Notes: generated from the letters alone by a model not told the origin. Counted from the stretch's first letter, positions 1 to 8,282 are shown. The stretch is 64,000 bases of DNA from Bacteroidia bacterium (GCA_030432655.1 JAUILA010000008.1:1-64000); one strand, 5' to 3'. Numbers and translations: made by a program.

Positions 1-144
1 ATTTATGTAGTAAAATTCTGGGAAACTTAATACCGGAAGACAGTAACATTTTCTCTCATTTTACTGCCTCTATAACAAAGGGCAAGATGTGTTTTTTGAC
101 TCAAAAAACGAAAATCCGGCGCGACTTGGATTTTAAATCGTGGC

Positions 145-187
145 TGTGGATTTATGGATAACTTTTCAAGTTACCCACAAGTCCACA
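145..187. repeat. Imperfect inverted repeat with two DnaA-box-like 9-mers
   Basis: Two arms of about 20 bp (145-164 and 168-187) face each other around a 3-base loop. The right arm contains TTACCCACA (171-179) and the left arm, read on the minus strand, contains TTATCCATA; each differs by one base from the DnaA box TTATCCACA. It lies downstream of the leftward 125-aa gene and no T-run follows it, so it is not an obvious terminator. The rest of 1-243 shows nothing else recognisable. Confidence 0.4.
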
Positions 188-243
188 CCATAACAATAGC
201 AATAATTAGTGATTTTTTAATATCTGGTTATTCGGCCTTTGAG

Positions 244-621
244 CTAAATTCGATATGAATTAAAGTCATTGCACTTCTTTTGTTCAAGGTTGCTGATGAA
301 AAGAAAAATAAGGACTGGAAAGGTCAGAAATCCGATCAAAACAGCGGATACGTATACACCACGGACCCTGGTCAAGTAATTGCCAAAATAAACAAACAGA
401 ACTATTGAGCCACCTATGAGAATCATCAAGGAAATAATGGTTGGAAAAAGTCCCGGTGATGCATATACCCTATTCATTTCATATTGATGTATGGATTTAC
501 ATTTAGGACACGCTAATGAAATCTCAGTCCCATGTCTATGTTGCAAGCGTGCCCGATCAGACCCATATATGCCTGGCGAGAAAGATCGTTTGCACGATTT
601 ACATGATACCCGAAGTCTCAT
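244..621 (-). CDS. Zinc-ribbon membrane protein, 125 aa (copy 1)
   Basis: The N-terminal third has two CxxC pairs (CKSC near residues 7-10 and CPKC near 38-41), which suggests a zinc ribbon. Two hydrophobic segments follow at about residues 58-78 and 90-110, so this is probably a small inner-membrane protein with a cytoplasmic zinc knuckle. A second copy of identical length lies at 23703-24080, beyond the IME, with roughly four in five residues identical by eye. Only four bases separate it from the next gene upstream (625-1449), so they may be cotranscribed. No function is recognised. Confidence 0.7.
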   Translation of the reverse strand: MRLRVSCKSCKRSFSPGIYGSDRARLQHRHGTEISLACPKCKSIHQYEMNRVYASPGLFPTIISLMILIGGSIVLFVYFGNYLTRVRGVYVSAVLIGFLTFPVLIFLFISNLEQKKCNDFNSYRI

Positions 622-624
622 CTA

Positions 625-1449
625 TTAAAATTGAATGAAGTAGCACGCTATTTTCGTCCTTTCTGAAAAGAAGACAAACAAGTTTCCAAAATCGCCAAAG
701 CTCAAACAATCATCTAATTGCTTGTCTCTGAAAATACCTTTCTTTTTAAGCTCGGTTTCACGTGTTGAGCTTATGGAGCAAACGAATTTCATAAGTTCTC
801 CAGATACAGGACATAACGGATACTGTGGATATTGATACCAAAGTGGCACTCCACATTGATGTACAGGCTCCTCTTCATTCTCAAGTTCTTCTATAGATAC
901 TGATGTGGTGGCATTATATTTCAATTTATCCAGGTACAAATTGGGTCTGTATTTTTTAAGGACTGAATTACTTAGAACCTTAAGGTTCTTCTCATCTGAA
1001 TAATCTATGAAGGTCATTTCATAGTAAAAATTCAACGGATAAAATAAATGAAACCGTTCCATACCCATCCATTTAAAATGACTATCTGATGAGTCAAGCG
1101 CGCCTAAATAAACTGGCTGAAAATTATCGGGACACATAATTGAAATACTCTTAGGCATTTTGCCACCAAGAACATGATTACCCGCGTGGTCTTTTTTCAG
1201 CCAAAACAACGGATTGATTTCAAATGAAGGGCATTCTATCTTAAGATTTTCAGCCTTAAGTTCATCAAATGATTGTTCTACAATTCGGTGGATATAATCA
1301 CCTTCAAAGTGAAATTCAAGTCCTGATTGAATCGCTGTGAAAATTTGAAAGTCTTTTTTAGATATACGGTGTTGTTTGACAAAAAACAACAGTTCTTCTT
1401 GATTATGTATGTCAACCTCCCACCCTCCAGTGTATATCATTTTACTCAC
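625..1449 (-). CDS. Hypothetical protein, DUF1963/YwqG-like C-terminus, 274 aa
   Basis: This soluble protein has no signal peptide. Its C-terminal third has a pattern seen in YwqG/DUF1963-like proteins: a tryptophan-rich stretch, a proline/cysteine turn (PLCPVSGELMKF, near residues 213-224), then a G-(N/T)-L-(F/Y)-V-F strand (GNLFVFF) and a final strand ending in IQF. That resemblance is weak and from memory. The gene reads leftwards with the neighbouring small genes. Proteins of this type often occur among orphan immunity or accessory genes; no function is claimed. Confidence 0.6.
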   Translation of the reverse strand: MSKMIYTGGWEVDIHNQEELLFFVKQHRISKKDFQIFTAIQSGLEFHFEGDYIHRIVEQSFDELKAENLKIECPSFEINPLFWLKKDHAGNHVLGGKMPKSISIMCPDNFQPVYLGALDSSDSHFKWMGMERFHLFYPLNFYYEMTFIDYSDEKNLKVLSNSVLKKYRPNLYLDKLKYNATTSVSIEELENEEEPVHQCGVPLWYQYPQYPLCPVSGELMKFVCSISSTRETELKKKGIFRDKQLDDCLSFGDFGNLFVFFSERTKIACYFIQF

Positions 1450-1461
1450 TTTAAAATCTCT

Positions 1462-2121
1462 TTAACAAAGCCAATACTTCTTATTCTCAAAATCAATCAC
1501 AGTCGGCCCACTTCCACACCCTCCTACTTCTTCCAGATCAACATCGGCAGGGTCATATGAAATAATGAAGACGCCGGATTTGTGCCTGCGTACTTTTCCC
1601 TTATCCATAATATATCCCTTGGGGGTATTCGCTAATTGACCATCTCCTTCATATCGGATTGTAACCGAATCCCCTTTTACGATAACCGTGACTTTCTCTC
1701 CCATCGACTTTCCTTGCCATTCCGCGAAGGCAATTTCATAACGGTATTCGCCATTAGTGGGAATGGAATCATAAAGAGGTAAATTTTCCTCTTGTGATTG
1801 ATATGCACCCTCTCTCATGATACGAATTGGCCTGGCTTCTTCTCCTGATCCAATTGAGGCTAAAAAATAATCGTCTGTGATGATCAAGTATTCTGGCCAA
1901 TCCTGCGGTTTTTTCTCGTAAGTAAGATACACCGTATCATATGAGAGTTTGTATTCTCCTTTATTACCTTCCAGCCCAAGCTCCAGGTAAAATGTCTGAT
2001 CCTCGTATAAAATCACTTGTTGTACCCCTACAACTAAGTCATTTAACCCTAAATATTTTATTTCAGGTGTATTACAGGCTCCAAATAAAAATGCTGAATG
2101 AAGTAATACGAGCAACCTCAT
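1462..2121 (-). CDS. Hypothetical lipoprotein, about 219 aa
   Basis: I chose the start at 2121 (MRLLVLLHSAF) because it gives a lipoprotein signal peptide with lipobox FGAC at about residues 14-17; an in-frame start 60 bases upstream would bury it. The mature part is mostly beta-strand-like with many short polar/aromatic segments and a C-terminal CGSG near the end. It should be anchored in a membrane facing the periplasm or surface. No family is recognised. It belongs to the leftward series of orphan genes beside the integrase. Confidence 0.6.
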   Translation of the reverse strand: MRLLVLLHSAFLFGACNTPEIKYLGLNDLVVGVQQVILYEDQTFYLELGLEGNKGEYKLSYDTVYLTYEKKPQDWPEYLIITDDYFLASIGSGEEARPIRIMREGAYQSQEENLPLYDSIPTNGEYRYEIAFAEWQGKSMGEKVTVIVKGDSVTIRYEGDGQLANTPKGYIMDKGKVRRHKSGVFIISYDPADVDLEEVGGCGSGPTVIDFENKKYWLC

Positions 2122-2236
2122 TATATTTTGTCTTTTTAATGATACAATTAAAAGGCCTGATCGCCTTGTTTTGATTCTCAAAACTCAAATTCTTCCCGTT
2201 AAACCACCTTTAGGGGTTTATAATTACCCGAAGAAG

Positions 2237-2635
2237 TCAGTAATCCTGGGTAAAAGAAACCAACTGAACCTGTGGCTTCTCATGCTCATAATATTTCAAT
2301 GCTTCAGATGTCTCCATAATCGCCAAGATATTGTTTGACTTTTCTTTTGTCAACGACACAATCACTAATTCATCAAAAAGAAACGCTTTAATGTATTCTA
2401 GAGCTTGGTGAAAATTTTCGTGTACTTGTTCTGAATCAAAATGCAAGTGATGATCATTAACACCAACTATGAAAGTTCCATCTGGAAATTCTGAAAACCA
2501 TAACGAGTAATTGAGATTGCTAAAATCAATTGTTGTTGTTATTTCCGAATCATTATTCGAAATATCAAAATTCTTTAGAAGCTCAGAATAATCATTTAAT
2601 ATAATCTTTTGCAAGGAATGAACTTTCTTACTCAT
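2237..2635 (-). CDS. Hypothetical small acidic protein, 132 aa
   Basis: This soluble, acidic, single-domain protein has no signal peptide or membrane segment. The pattern is alternating short strands (SLWFSEFPDGTFIVGVNDHHLHF, within residues 45-68) and a central helix (residues 75-90), as in many small antitoxin or immunity-type folds. No family is recognised. It lies in the same leftward series of orphan genes, 23 bases downstream of the next gene's stop, so it may be in one transcript with its neighbours. Confidence 0.55.
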   Translation of the reverse strand: MSKKVHSLQKIILNDYSELLKNFDISNNDSEITTTIDFSNLNYSLWFSEFPDGTFIVGVNDHHLHFDSEQVHENFHQALEYIKAFLFDELVIVSLTKEKSNNILAIMETSEALKYYEHEKPQVQLVSFTQDY

Positions 2636-2658
2636 CCGTATTAAATAGTTGAGACTCT

Positions 2659-3141
2659 TTACTTATTAAAATCACTAGCAGATAGTTCACCTCTCTCAGC
2701 TTTTCCTATGCTAATTTCATGACCAAATCTGGACAAGAGTATGGGACGTTTGAACAAAATTTGATACGTCACATTACTATTTTCATTAATAATAACTTGA
2801 TTCTTGGCATCGATAACTAGACTTATTGAGCTATTTGTATCATGGTCGGATTCTTTTAATCCATCGTGAAATTTTACCGGGTTGGATAAATTTATTTTAC
2901 CATCAAAAACTTCAACTGAGAATTCAGTTGTGGATGCAATATATACTCCACTACCCTCAAATTGCATTATGCATTTTTTCATTCCGATATTCGATTTATA
3001 AAAAACGAGACGAGAACCAAAACCTGCGTCTTCCGCCCTCCAAGTCTTATTTATGAGTTTTTCCCACGAAAATTCTTGTTGATTTTGAGATACACTCGGT
3101 AAAACAATAAAAATTCCCACCAATGTAAATAACAACTTCAT
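2659..3141 (-). CDS. Hypothetical secreted protein, about 160 aa
   Basis: The start at 3141 (MKLLFTLVGIFIVLPSVSQ) was chosen because it opens directly with a signal peptide, with probable cleavage near residue 19. An in-frame start at 3189 would add 16 residues and butt against the integrase stop codon. The mature part is predicted to be mostly beta strand and carries a tryptophan-rich W-x-A-E-D segment resembling lipocalin-like starts, but no family is recognised. It follows the integrase on the same strand. Confidence 0.55.
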   Translation of the reverse strand: MKLLFTLVGIFIVLPSVSQNQQEFSWEKLINKTWRAEDAGFGSRLVFYKSNIGMKKCIMQFEGSGVYIASTTEFSVEVFDGKINLSNPVKFHDGLKESDHDTNSSISLVIDAKNQVIINENSNVTYQILFKRPILLSRFGHEISIGKAERGELSASDFNK

Positions 3142-3189
3142 CTGATAAAATTTTTTCAAATCTGAATATAACTTTAATTCTGAATCCAA

Positions 3190-4464
3190 TTATTCTTTAA
3201 GTATTCTCTCCGCCGCCTCATCCAGCACTTCTTTATCAAAATCATCAAAATACACTTCGGTCGTATAATAACTTGTATGTCCAAGCATATCACCAATTTG
3301 CGCCTTACTAATTCCTTTTCTTAGTCCAGCGGTGGCAAAGGTATGTCTTACTACATACGACGAAAGTTTCTCTGTTAAGCCGATCATTTTCCCAATCGTA
3401 AGCAACCGTCGATTGTGGTTGGAGAGCTTACTCATATACATTTTGTATAAACGCTTTTCATCCATAAGGTGATAGCAATCATCCAGAACCGGAAACACAT
3501 AGGGTGATTTTGACTCCCGGTCAATATAATATGAAATAATTTCCTGCGCCTCATCCAGAATCTTAATATCAAATTCCTTTACGCTTTGTCCGCGCTTCGT
3601 TTTCCTGCGCTTATAGCGAATCCTTCCTTCCTGAATACACGCTTTTTTCAGAAAAGCGAGATCAATGAAATTCATCCCACGCATGTTGAACATGAACAGG
3701 AAATAATTACGGTGATGCCACAGACCTGTAAAATTTTCAAGTCTCAGATTCCGGATTGCATCAATCACATCCAGTTTTACCGCCCGCTTCCTGGTCTTTT
3801 GAGATTTAATAGAATATCCATTTCTGCCAAACGGATAATTCTCCATTGTAAGCTCCGTTTCCTTGTCCTTGATCGCCAAGTTGTAGATCCGGCGAAGTGG
3901 CCGTAAACGCGCGCTGAGTCCATTCAGTTTTAATCCTTGTCCCAGGTACCAGGCTTCGAGTTCTTCCAGAAAAGTTTCATCTATGTCGGACAGCAAAAGC
4001 TGGTCATTTTTATATTTGATCAGGAAACGGGTAACATCCCGGAAATTATCCGCCGTCCCGTAACGCTTTGCCATATCATAACGATTTGCCACCTTATCAG
4101 AGTATTCTTTTAACAGCGTTTTCTTAAGGGTAACGCCGGCCTGCAGGTTTCGGGTGACTTCCTTTTTAAATCGTTCTTCAATCAGGATTGCTATCTCCCG
4201 AACATTCAGCGAATCAATGGTAGAGGCATATTGTGCCAGCACTTCCGTTGCCAATGCTATTTTTCTTTTCAATCGCACATTTGCTTTGGTCGCATTCTCA
4301 TACGGACGCTTGACCATGCGCTTTTTTGCATTCCATTCTGATGGTGCTAACTTGTAGCCGGTAGAAAGATCTTTACGCTTGCCCAGGTGGGAGATCCGGA
4401 GCACTAACGGGAACCGGTCAGAAGCCGAATTACGACGGTCGAGAAAAAAGGAAACAGTTGCCAT
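3190..4464 (-). CDS. Tyrosine recombinase/integrase (first element)
   Basis: A site-specific recombinase of about 424 aa with the Bacteroidota layout: N-terminal arm-DNA-binding domain (residues 1-90, opening MATVSFFLDRR), SAM-like core-binding domain (about 110-220), catalytic domain (about 225-420). Visible catalytic residues are Arg in FMFNMRGMNF, His and Arg in VVRHTFA (RHT-type box II), His in LGHTS and Tyr in TTEVYFDDF. The start at 4464 fits family starts better than the upstream ATG at 4497. It should insert and excise the element to its left at the tRNA-Asn end 200 bases upstream; the TTTGCCCA pair at 4526-4544 is a likely arm-binding site. Confidence 0.9.
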   Translation of the reverse strand: MATVSFFLDRRNSASDRFPLVLRISHLGKRKDLSTGYKLAPSEWNAKKRMVKRPYENATKANVRLKRKIALATEVLAQYASTIDSLNVREIAILIEERFKKEVTRNLQAGVTLKKTLLKEYSDKVANRYDMAKRYGTADNFRDVTRFLIKYKNDQLLLSDIDETFLEELEAWYLGQGLKLNGLSARLRPLRRIYNLAIKDKETELTMENYPFGRNGYSIKSQKTRKRAVKLDVIDAIRNLRLENFTGLWHHRNYFLFMFNMRGMNFIDLAFLKKACIQEGRIRYKRRKTKRGQSVKEFDIKILDEAQEIISYYIDRESKSPYVFPVLDDCYHLMDEKRLYKMYMSKLSNHNRRLLTIGKMIGLTEKLSSYVVRHTFATAGLRKGISKAQIGDMLGHTSYYTTEVYFDDFDKEVLDEAAERILKE

Positions 4465-4525
4465 ACTTGCAGGTAATTTGGTGGAAAAAAGATACACCCT
4501 CTCTACCCGAATTTAAGCAAAAATT

Positions 4526-4544
4526 TTTGCCCATTTTTTGCCCA
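4526..4544 (+). repeat. Paired TTTGCCCA repeat, candidate arm site of first integrase
   Basis: Two copies of TTTGCCCA with an 11-bp period lie between the first integrase and its att site. The identical 19-bp pair occurs in the same orientation at 22623-22641, on the far side of the IME. Short spaced direct repeats next to integrase genes are the usual arm-type sites of this integrase group; binding here is inferred. Confidence 0.6.
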
Positions 4545-4663
4545 CTTTTACTGGTTTATTACAGTTTCTAATAAATTCAAACATCTAAAAACATTGTGAT
4601 AATTAACTGTTTATTAGTTAGTTACGACATATTTTAGAATATTAGAAAACGTATTCTACGACA

Positions 4664-4706
4664 CTGTTAATCAGTAGGTCCTTGGTTCGAGCCCAAGAGG
4701 GGGAGC
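4664..4706 (+). other. att site: 3' half of tRNA-Asn(GUU)
   Basis: The stretch reads from the anticodon loop CTGTTAA (4664-4670) through the T arm (CTTGG-TTCGAGC-CCAAG, 4681-4697) to the acceptor strand AGGGGGA plus discriminator G (4698-4705). The 5' half is missing: sequence left of 4664 does not pair as D arm, 5' anticodon stem or acceptor. It is therefore an integration remnant, not a working tRNA. The last 15 bases, CCCAAGAGGGGGAGC (4692-4706), recur exactly at 22062-22076 and mark the left boundary of the IME. The 350-base gap between integrase and next gene is filled by this site, the two repeat pairs and a terminator. Confidence 0.8.
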
Positions 4707-4717
4707 AAAAACACATC

Positions 4718-4757
4718 AAAAACCCTTCAGAAATTGATTCTGGAGGGTTTTTCTTTT
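4718..4757 (+). terminator. Rho-independent terminator after tRNA-Asn remnant
   Basis: A GC-centred stem AACCCTTCAG/CTGGAGGGTT (one G-U pair) extended by A-T pairs, 9-base loop, is followed by a T-run. An A-run precedes it, so it may work in both directions. It sits 12 bases after the tRNA remnant. Confidence 0.75.
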
Positions 4758-4760
4758 TTA

Positions 4761-4781
4761 GGTCAAGTTATAGGTCAAGTT
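4761..4781 (+). repeat. Paired GGTCAAGTT repeat, left arm site of IME
   Basis: Two copies of GGTCAAGTT are separated by ATA (12-bp period). The identical 21 bp, in the same orientation, lies at 21937-21957 beside the second integrase. Their position just inside both core repeats suggests arm-type sites bound by that integrase. Confidence 0.65.
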
Positions 4782-4814
4782 TTTTGGTTCTCTAAGAATA
4801 TTTTATCTTGAGCT

Positions 4815-5606
4815 ATGGACACGATTTGGGTAATATTATTGGTTACTGGAATGCTCATTTATGCCATTTCAATCATAATTTCCATTCGGCGTCGAAACTC
4901 TGCACAGGGTATGTTTGACCAAAGGGCACGTAAAATCATAGCCGAGGTCTACAGCGTCTCAATACCCAAATACATCGAAGGAAACAATCTCATTTATGAA
5001 AATACTCCTCGCAATGGGATCAAGACCTTTACCAAAAAAGCCTATGAGCGTGAAGTTAGTTTAATCCAATATGGTAAGGATCTGGATTCAAAAATAAAGC
5101 TGTACCAGTATACCAAGCTTCAGCACATGAAACAATTAAACCAGCCTCAACCCCCAGAAATAGAGCAAGGCTTAAATGAGCAAATTGACCTTCTTGATGG
5201 CTTAATTCAATTGATATCAGCTAAAGCACCTGAATTAGCAGCTGACATCTCTGCTGGTTTGAAGAATGAGGTAATAAAGCCTGACACAAAAGATTATTTC
5301 ACCGGATCCCTCTCCTTTGAAAAATTTCACAGCATAGTAATAAATAAACTAACCAGAAGGAACGGAAAAATTGTCCTGAAAACCCTGGGAAAATTCATCT
5401 TTTACTTATCTAAGGAAGGCTTCATTAATTTCAGTGTTGATGCTGACATCACCACTACTGAAGATCTAAAGAAAATTATGCGGCAATTTCTCGACCACTT
5501 TGATTTGAAATCAGCTGAAAATAGTGGTCAGCAGATTTATAAGGCAAAGGAGGATGGGCTAACGCCGGATGAAATAAAGCAATTTAGAGAATGGCTAATT
5601 GAATAA
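4815..5606 (+). CDS. Hypothetical membrane-anchored protein of IME, 263 aa
   Basis: The first gene inside the left IME boundary. One N-terminal membrane segment (about residues 4-25) is followed by an R-rich stop-transfer (RRRN) and a long soluble, largely helical cytoplasmic part with a short C-terminal helix resembling an SHOCT-like tail (LTPDEIKQFREWLIE). No family is recognised. Its place between the att site and the replication module suggests a cargo or accessory gene. It has its own promoter region, since the terminator and repeats separate it from upstream genes. Confidence 0.6.
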   Translation: MDTIWVILLVTGMLIYAISIIISIRRRNSAQGMFDQRARKIIAEVYSVSIPKYIEGNNLIYENTPRNGIKTFTKKAYEREVSLIQYGKDLDSKIKLYQYTKLQHMKQLNQPQPPEIEQGLNEQIDLLDGLIQLISAKAPELAADISAGLKNEVIKPDTKDYFTGSLSFEKFHSIVINKLTRRNGKIVLKTLGKFIFYLSKEGFINFSVDADITTTEDLKKIMRQFLDHFDLKSAENSGQQIYKAKEDGLTPDEIKQFREWLIE

Positions 5607-5696
5607 AATATAAGTCATTTATAAATTCGTTTATACTTTTTTAGGCCAATAGTTTCGAGCTAAATGACAAATAAAACTCATTAATAGCTCGAAATT

Positions 5697-5933
5697 ATGA
5701 ATACAAACCAGACAGCAGGTCTTGACAATAATCTTCAAGGCTTCCACTTCAAATCCTTAAGAGAAACACTTCGGGTACTTGATTGCAGCAAATTTTATTT
5801 ATACCGTCTTATCAAAGAAGGGAAAATATCACCTTATTACTTTGAGAAAGATGAGTCAGGAAACCCCAAAGGGAAACCCTATTTTAACCTGGATGAAATA
5901 GCAGATAGCCTTTTCAAAATAGAAAAGGCTTAA
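5697..5933 (+). CDS. Excisionase-like helix-turn-helix protein, 78 aa
   Basis: A small MerR/excisionase-type winged helix: SLRETLRVLDCSKFYLYRLIKEGKI (about residues 20-44) contains the helix-turn-helix, followed by a beta wing (YYFEKDESGNPKGKPYFNLDEI). Such proteins act as recombination directionality factors or repressors in Bacteroidota mobile elements. It ends three bases before the helicase gene, so the two are an operon. That it drives excision by the integrase at the other end of the element is inference. Confidence 0.75.
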   Translation: MNTNQTAGLDNNLQGFHFKSLRETLRVLDCSKFYLYRLIKEGKISPYYFEKDESGNPKGKPYFNLDEIADSLFKIEKA

Positions 5934-5936
5934 GCT

Positions 5937-7157
5937 ATGCCTAATACAATAGAGTTTGAGCCCAATGAATACTTTAGGGTAGGAACGAACTACTACAAAG
6001 TCGTTTATTGGCCATTAATTTCCGGTGATACCAGTAAGGTTTTAATTCCATGGAGTAGACAAACCATCATCCAGGATTTCGGAAGAAAAGTCCTTGATAA
6101 GATTGAAGCTTATGATGGATTTTGCAACATCCCTAGTCATACAGAATACCAGGCGGTAATCAATAATTTCCTTAATAGGTACGAGGATATCACCCATAGG
6201 CCATTGAAAGGAGAATATCAGTATACCAAAAAATTTCTACTGCACATTTTTCAAAGCCAATTTGAGATTGGGTTAGATTATTTAACACTTCTATACTTAA
6301 AACCGACGCAACGCTTACCAGTACTCTGCCTTGTTAGTAACGAAAGGGGAACCGGTAAGACAACATTTTTGAATTACTTGAAGATGTTGTTTGGACAAAA
6401 CATGACTTACAATAAGAATGAAGATTTCCGTTCTCAGTTTAATTCCGATTGGGCCGGGAAACTCATCATTGCAGTGGATGAAGTTCTGTTGGATAAGCGA
6501 GAAGACAGTGAGAGAATTAAAAACCTGTCTACCGCACAAACATTCAAATCAGAAGCGAAGGGAAAAGATCGAAGTGAAGTGGAATTCTTTGGGAAATTCA
6601 TTCTTTGCAGTAACAACGAAGACAGTTTCATACAGATAGATCCCGGGGAAACCCGCTATTGGGTCATCAAGGTTCCTGTGCTCCAAAAAGAGGAAGTCAG
6701 CATTATCCATAAACTTAAAACTGAGATTCCTGCCTTTCTCTATTTTCTAAAAGAACGAAAGCTCTCGACGGAACAGAAAAGCAGATTATGGTTTGATCCA
6801 AAACTACTTACAACAGATGCCTTAAAAAGGGTGGTATTTAAGAATAAGTCACGTATTGAAATTGAACTTCTTCAGATAGTTTCCGATCTGATGGATGAAT
6901 TCAATCTCTCCGAGGTCAAATTCTGTCCTAAAGATCCATTACCATTTTTGAGAAATTCCGGGATAAGCTATTGCAAGGGTACGGATATAAAGGAGGTATT
7001 CCAGAATTGGGGCCTGAAACCTGAGAAGAATTCCAATTCCTACACCAGGTACAGTCATTGCAAAGATGGAATCTCATACCCAATTAGTGGCCAGAAAGGA
7101 AGGTACTATACAATAACGAAAGTGTTTGTTGATGAAAAGATGAGTATCGATGCGTAA
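5937..7157 (+). CDS. SF3-like helicase/primase-associated ATPase (DUF5906-type), 406 aa
   Basis: An AAA+ helicase of the phage/plasmid primase-helicase type. Visible motifs are Walker A SNERGTGKTTF (about residues 135-145), Walker B LIIAVDEVLL (about 180-189), sensor 1 FILCSNNED (about 221-229) and an arginine-finger-like TRYW (about 239-242). It lacks its own primase domain, which is consistent with the separate toprim gene downstream. It probably unwinds the excised circular element for replication. The C-terminal 130 residues form a winged-helix-like DNA-binding tail. Confidence 0.8.
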   Translation: MPNTIEFEPNEYFRVGTNYYKVVYWPLISGDTSKVLIPWSRQTIIQDFGRKVLDKIEAYDGFCNIPSHTEYQAVINNFLNRYEDITHRPLKGEYQYTKKFLLHIFQSQFEIGLDYLTLLYLKPTQRLPVLCLVSNERGTGKTTFLNYLKMLFGQNMTYNKNEDFRSQFNSDWAGKLIIAVDEVLLDKREDSERIKNLSTAQTFKSEAKGKDRSEVEFFGKFILCSNNEDSFIQIDPGETRYWVIKVPVLQKEEVSIIHKLKTEIPAFLYFLKERKLSTEQKSRLWFDPKLLTTDALKRVVFKNKSRIEIELLQIVSDLMDEFNLSEVKFCPKDPLPFLRNSGISYCKGTDIKEVFQNWGLKPEKNSNSYTRYSHCKDGISYPISGQKGRYYTITKVFVDEKMSIDA

Positions 7158-7191
7158 AGGATGTATCTTTTTAATAATCAACTAGTTAAAT

Positions 7192-7220
7192 ACTCATCTA
7201 TAGCTCATCGAAGACTCATC
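7192..7220 (+). repeat. Three iteron-like direct repeats (candidate replication origin)
   Basis: ACTCATC, GCTCATC and ACTCATC start at 7192, 7203 and 7214, an exact 11-bp period, inside a 198-base AT-rich gap between the helicase and primase genes. Inverted copies of the motif (TGATGAT at 7231, GATGAATC near 7263) follow. Helically phased short repeats next to replication genes are typical of iteron origins; the role is inferred. Confidence 0.45.
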
Positions 7221-7355
7221 AAAATAATAATGATGATAAAACTTCACCAATTCTAATTTTTTGATGAATCAATGTTGACAGTAAAAGTGACATGTATCTA
7301 CCTAATTATCAGTTTTTTACGATTATAATTCATCTAATCAGCAATATTAATTACT

Positions 7356-8282
7356 ATGAACTGTAAAGAAATAAATTCAATGGATATGATCGAGGTCCTC
7401 AAAAGTCTTGGTTACAGACCGGTGAGCAAAAGTAACGCTGAATATATGTATGTCGCGAAGTATCGTGATGATACCAACCCATCATTGTGCGTTAATTCTA
7501 TGAAGAATTATTGGTATGACTTCGGAATAGGCAAAGGAGGCAAGTTAGTTGATCTGCTAATGCTGATATTAAAAACTAATAAGGTATCTGAAGTTATCAA
7601 TCACTGTAATAAGCATTTACATCTTTTTTATTTTAACCAGCAAGAAAAGTGCCCGCAAAAAGAAAAAAATAAGGCTTACGAGATCACAAAAATTATCAAG
7701 CCAGTCGCCAGTGCATCCTTAATCGATTATTTAACGCAACGAGGAATTGCAAAGAGCACCTGGAACGAGCATCTCTATCAAATCCATTATATCAACCAGC
7801 ATGGCAATTTCTATGCACTTGGCTTTAGGAATGATCAAGGTGGATTTGAAATTAGAAATAAATATATGAGAAGCCCCATATGCTTCGGTCCAAAAAGCAT
7901 CACTACCATTCCAGGAACGGATACAGCAATTTTATTTGAAGGGTATTTTGACTTCTTGTCGTTCAAAGAATTAAAGCTATACAAAGGTCAAAGTGTCATT
8001 TTATTAAACACTACGGCGAAGGTGAAGGCTGGAATTGAAAAAATCAAAACCAATTTTAGCAATGCAAAAATAGAATGCTACCTGGACAACGACATGGCCG
8101 GGAATGAGGCCACACGAAAGATCATGGATGCTTATCCATTCAGCAAAGATAAGCGGTGGATCTACAGCGGATTCAAAGACTTGAATGAGCTGCTTATTTC
8201 AAAAGTTGCAAGTGAAAAGAAATTAGCCAACTCACCGGAAGCAAGCCATGTTTTGGCAAGACCAAAACGCTTGCTTCCGTAG
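7356..8282 (+). CDS. Toprim-domain DNA primase of IME, 308 aa
   Basis: The N-terminal 100 residues follow the layout of a primase zinc-binding domain (DDTNPSLCV, then YWYDFGIGKGGKLVDLLM), but the zinc-binding cysteines of CHC2 domains are not in their usual places. The C-terminal part is a toprim domain with catalytic Glu in ILFEGYFDFLSF (about residue 196) and the DxDxxG motif LDNDMAGNEAT (about 237-247). It probably makes primers for the element, working with the helicase upstream. The last 15 codons overlap the large hairpin proposed as oriT. Confidence 0.8.
   Translation: MNCKEINSMDMIEVLKSLGYRPVSKSNAEYMYVAKYRDDTNPSLCVNSMKNYWYDFGIGKGGKLVDLLMLILKTNKVSEVINHCNKHLHLFYFNQQEKCPQKEKNKAYEITKIIKPVASASLIDYLTQRGIAKSTWNEHLYQIHYINQHGNFYALGFRNDQGGFEIRNKYMRSPICFGPKSITTIPGTDTAILFEGYFDFLSFKELKLYKGQSVILLNTTAKVKAGIEKIKTNFSNAKIECYLDNDMAGNEATRKIMDAYPFSKDKRWIYSGFKDLNELLISKVASEKKLANSPEASHVLARPKRLLP

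Larger units (their letters stand above)
1..4706. mobile_element. Right end of an integrative element at tRNA-Asn (left end outside window)
   Basis: The stretch carries five small leftward genes and a tyrosine integrase whose start points at a tRNA-Asn-derived attachment site (4664-4706). A paired TTTGCCCA repeat lies between integrase and att site, where integrase arm sites are normally found. The other boundary, expected to carry the intact tRNA-Asn, is not in the window, so size and left limit are unknown. The content is AT-rich and made of orphan genes, as is common for accessory islands. The assignment of all genes from position 1 to this element is inference. Confidence 0.6.

Noticed and set aside
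4630-4706. Complete tRNA-Asn gene
   Set aside because: Only the part from the anticodon loop to the discriminator base fits; upstream sequence cannot form the D arm, the 5' anticodon stem or the acceptor strand.
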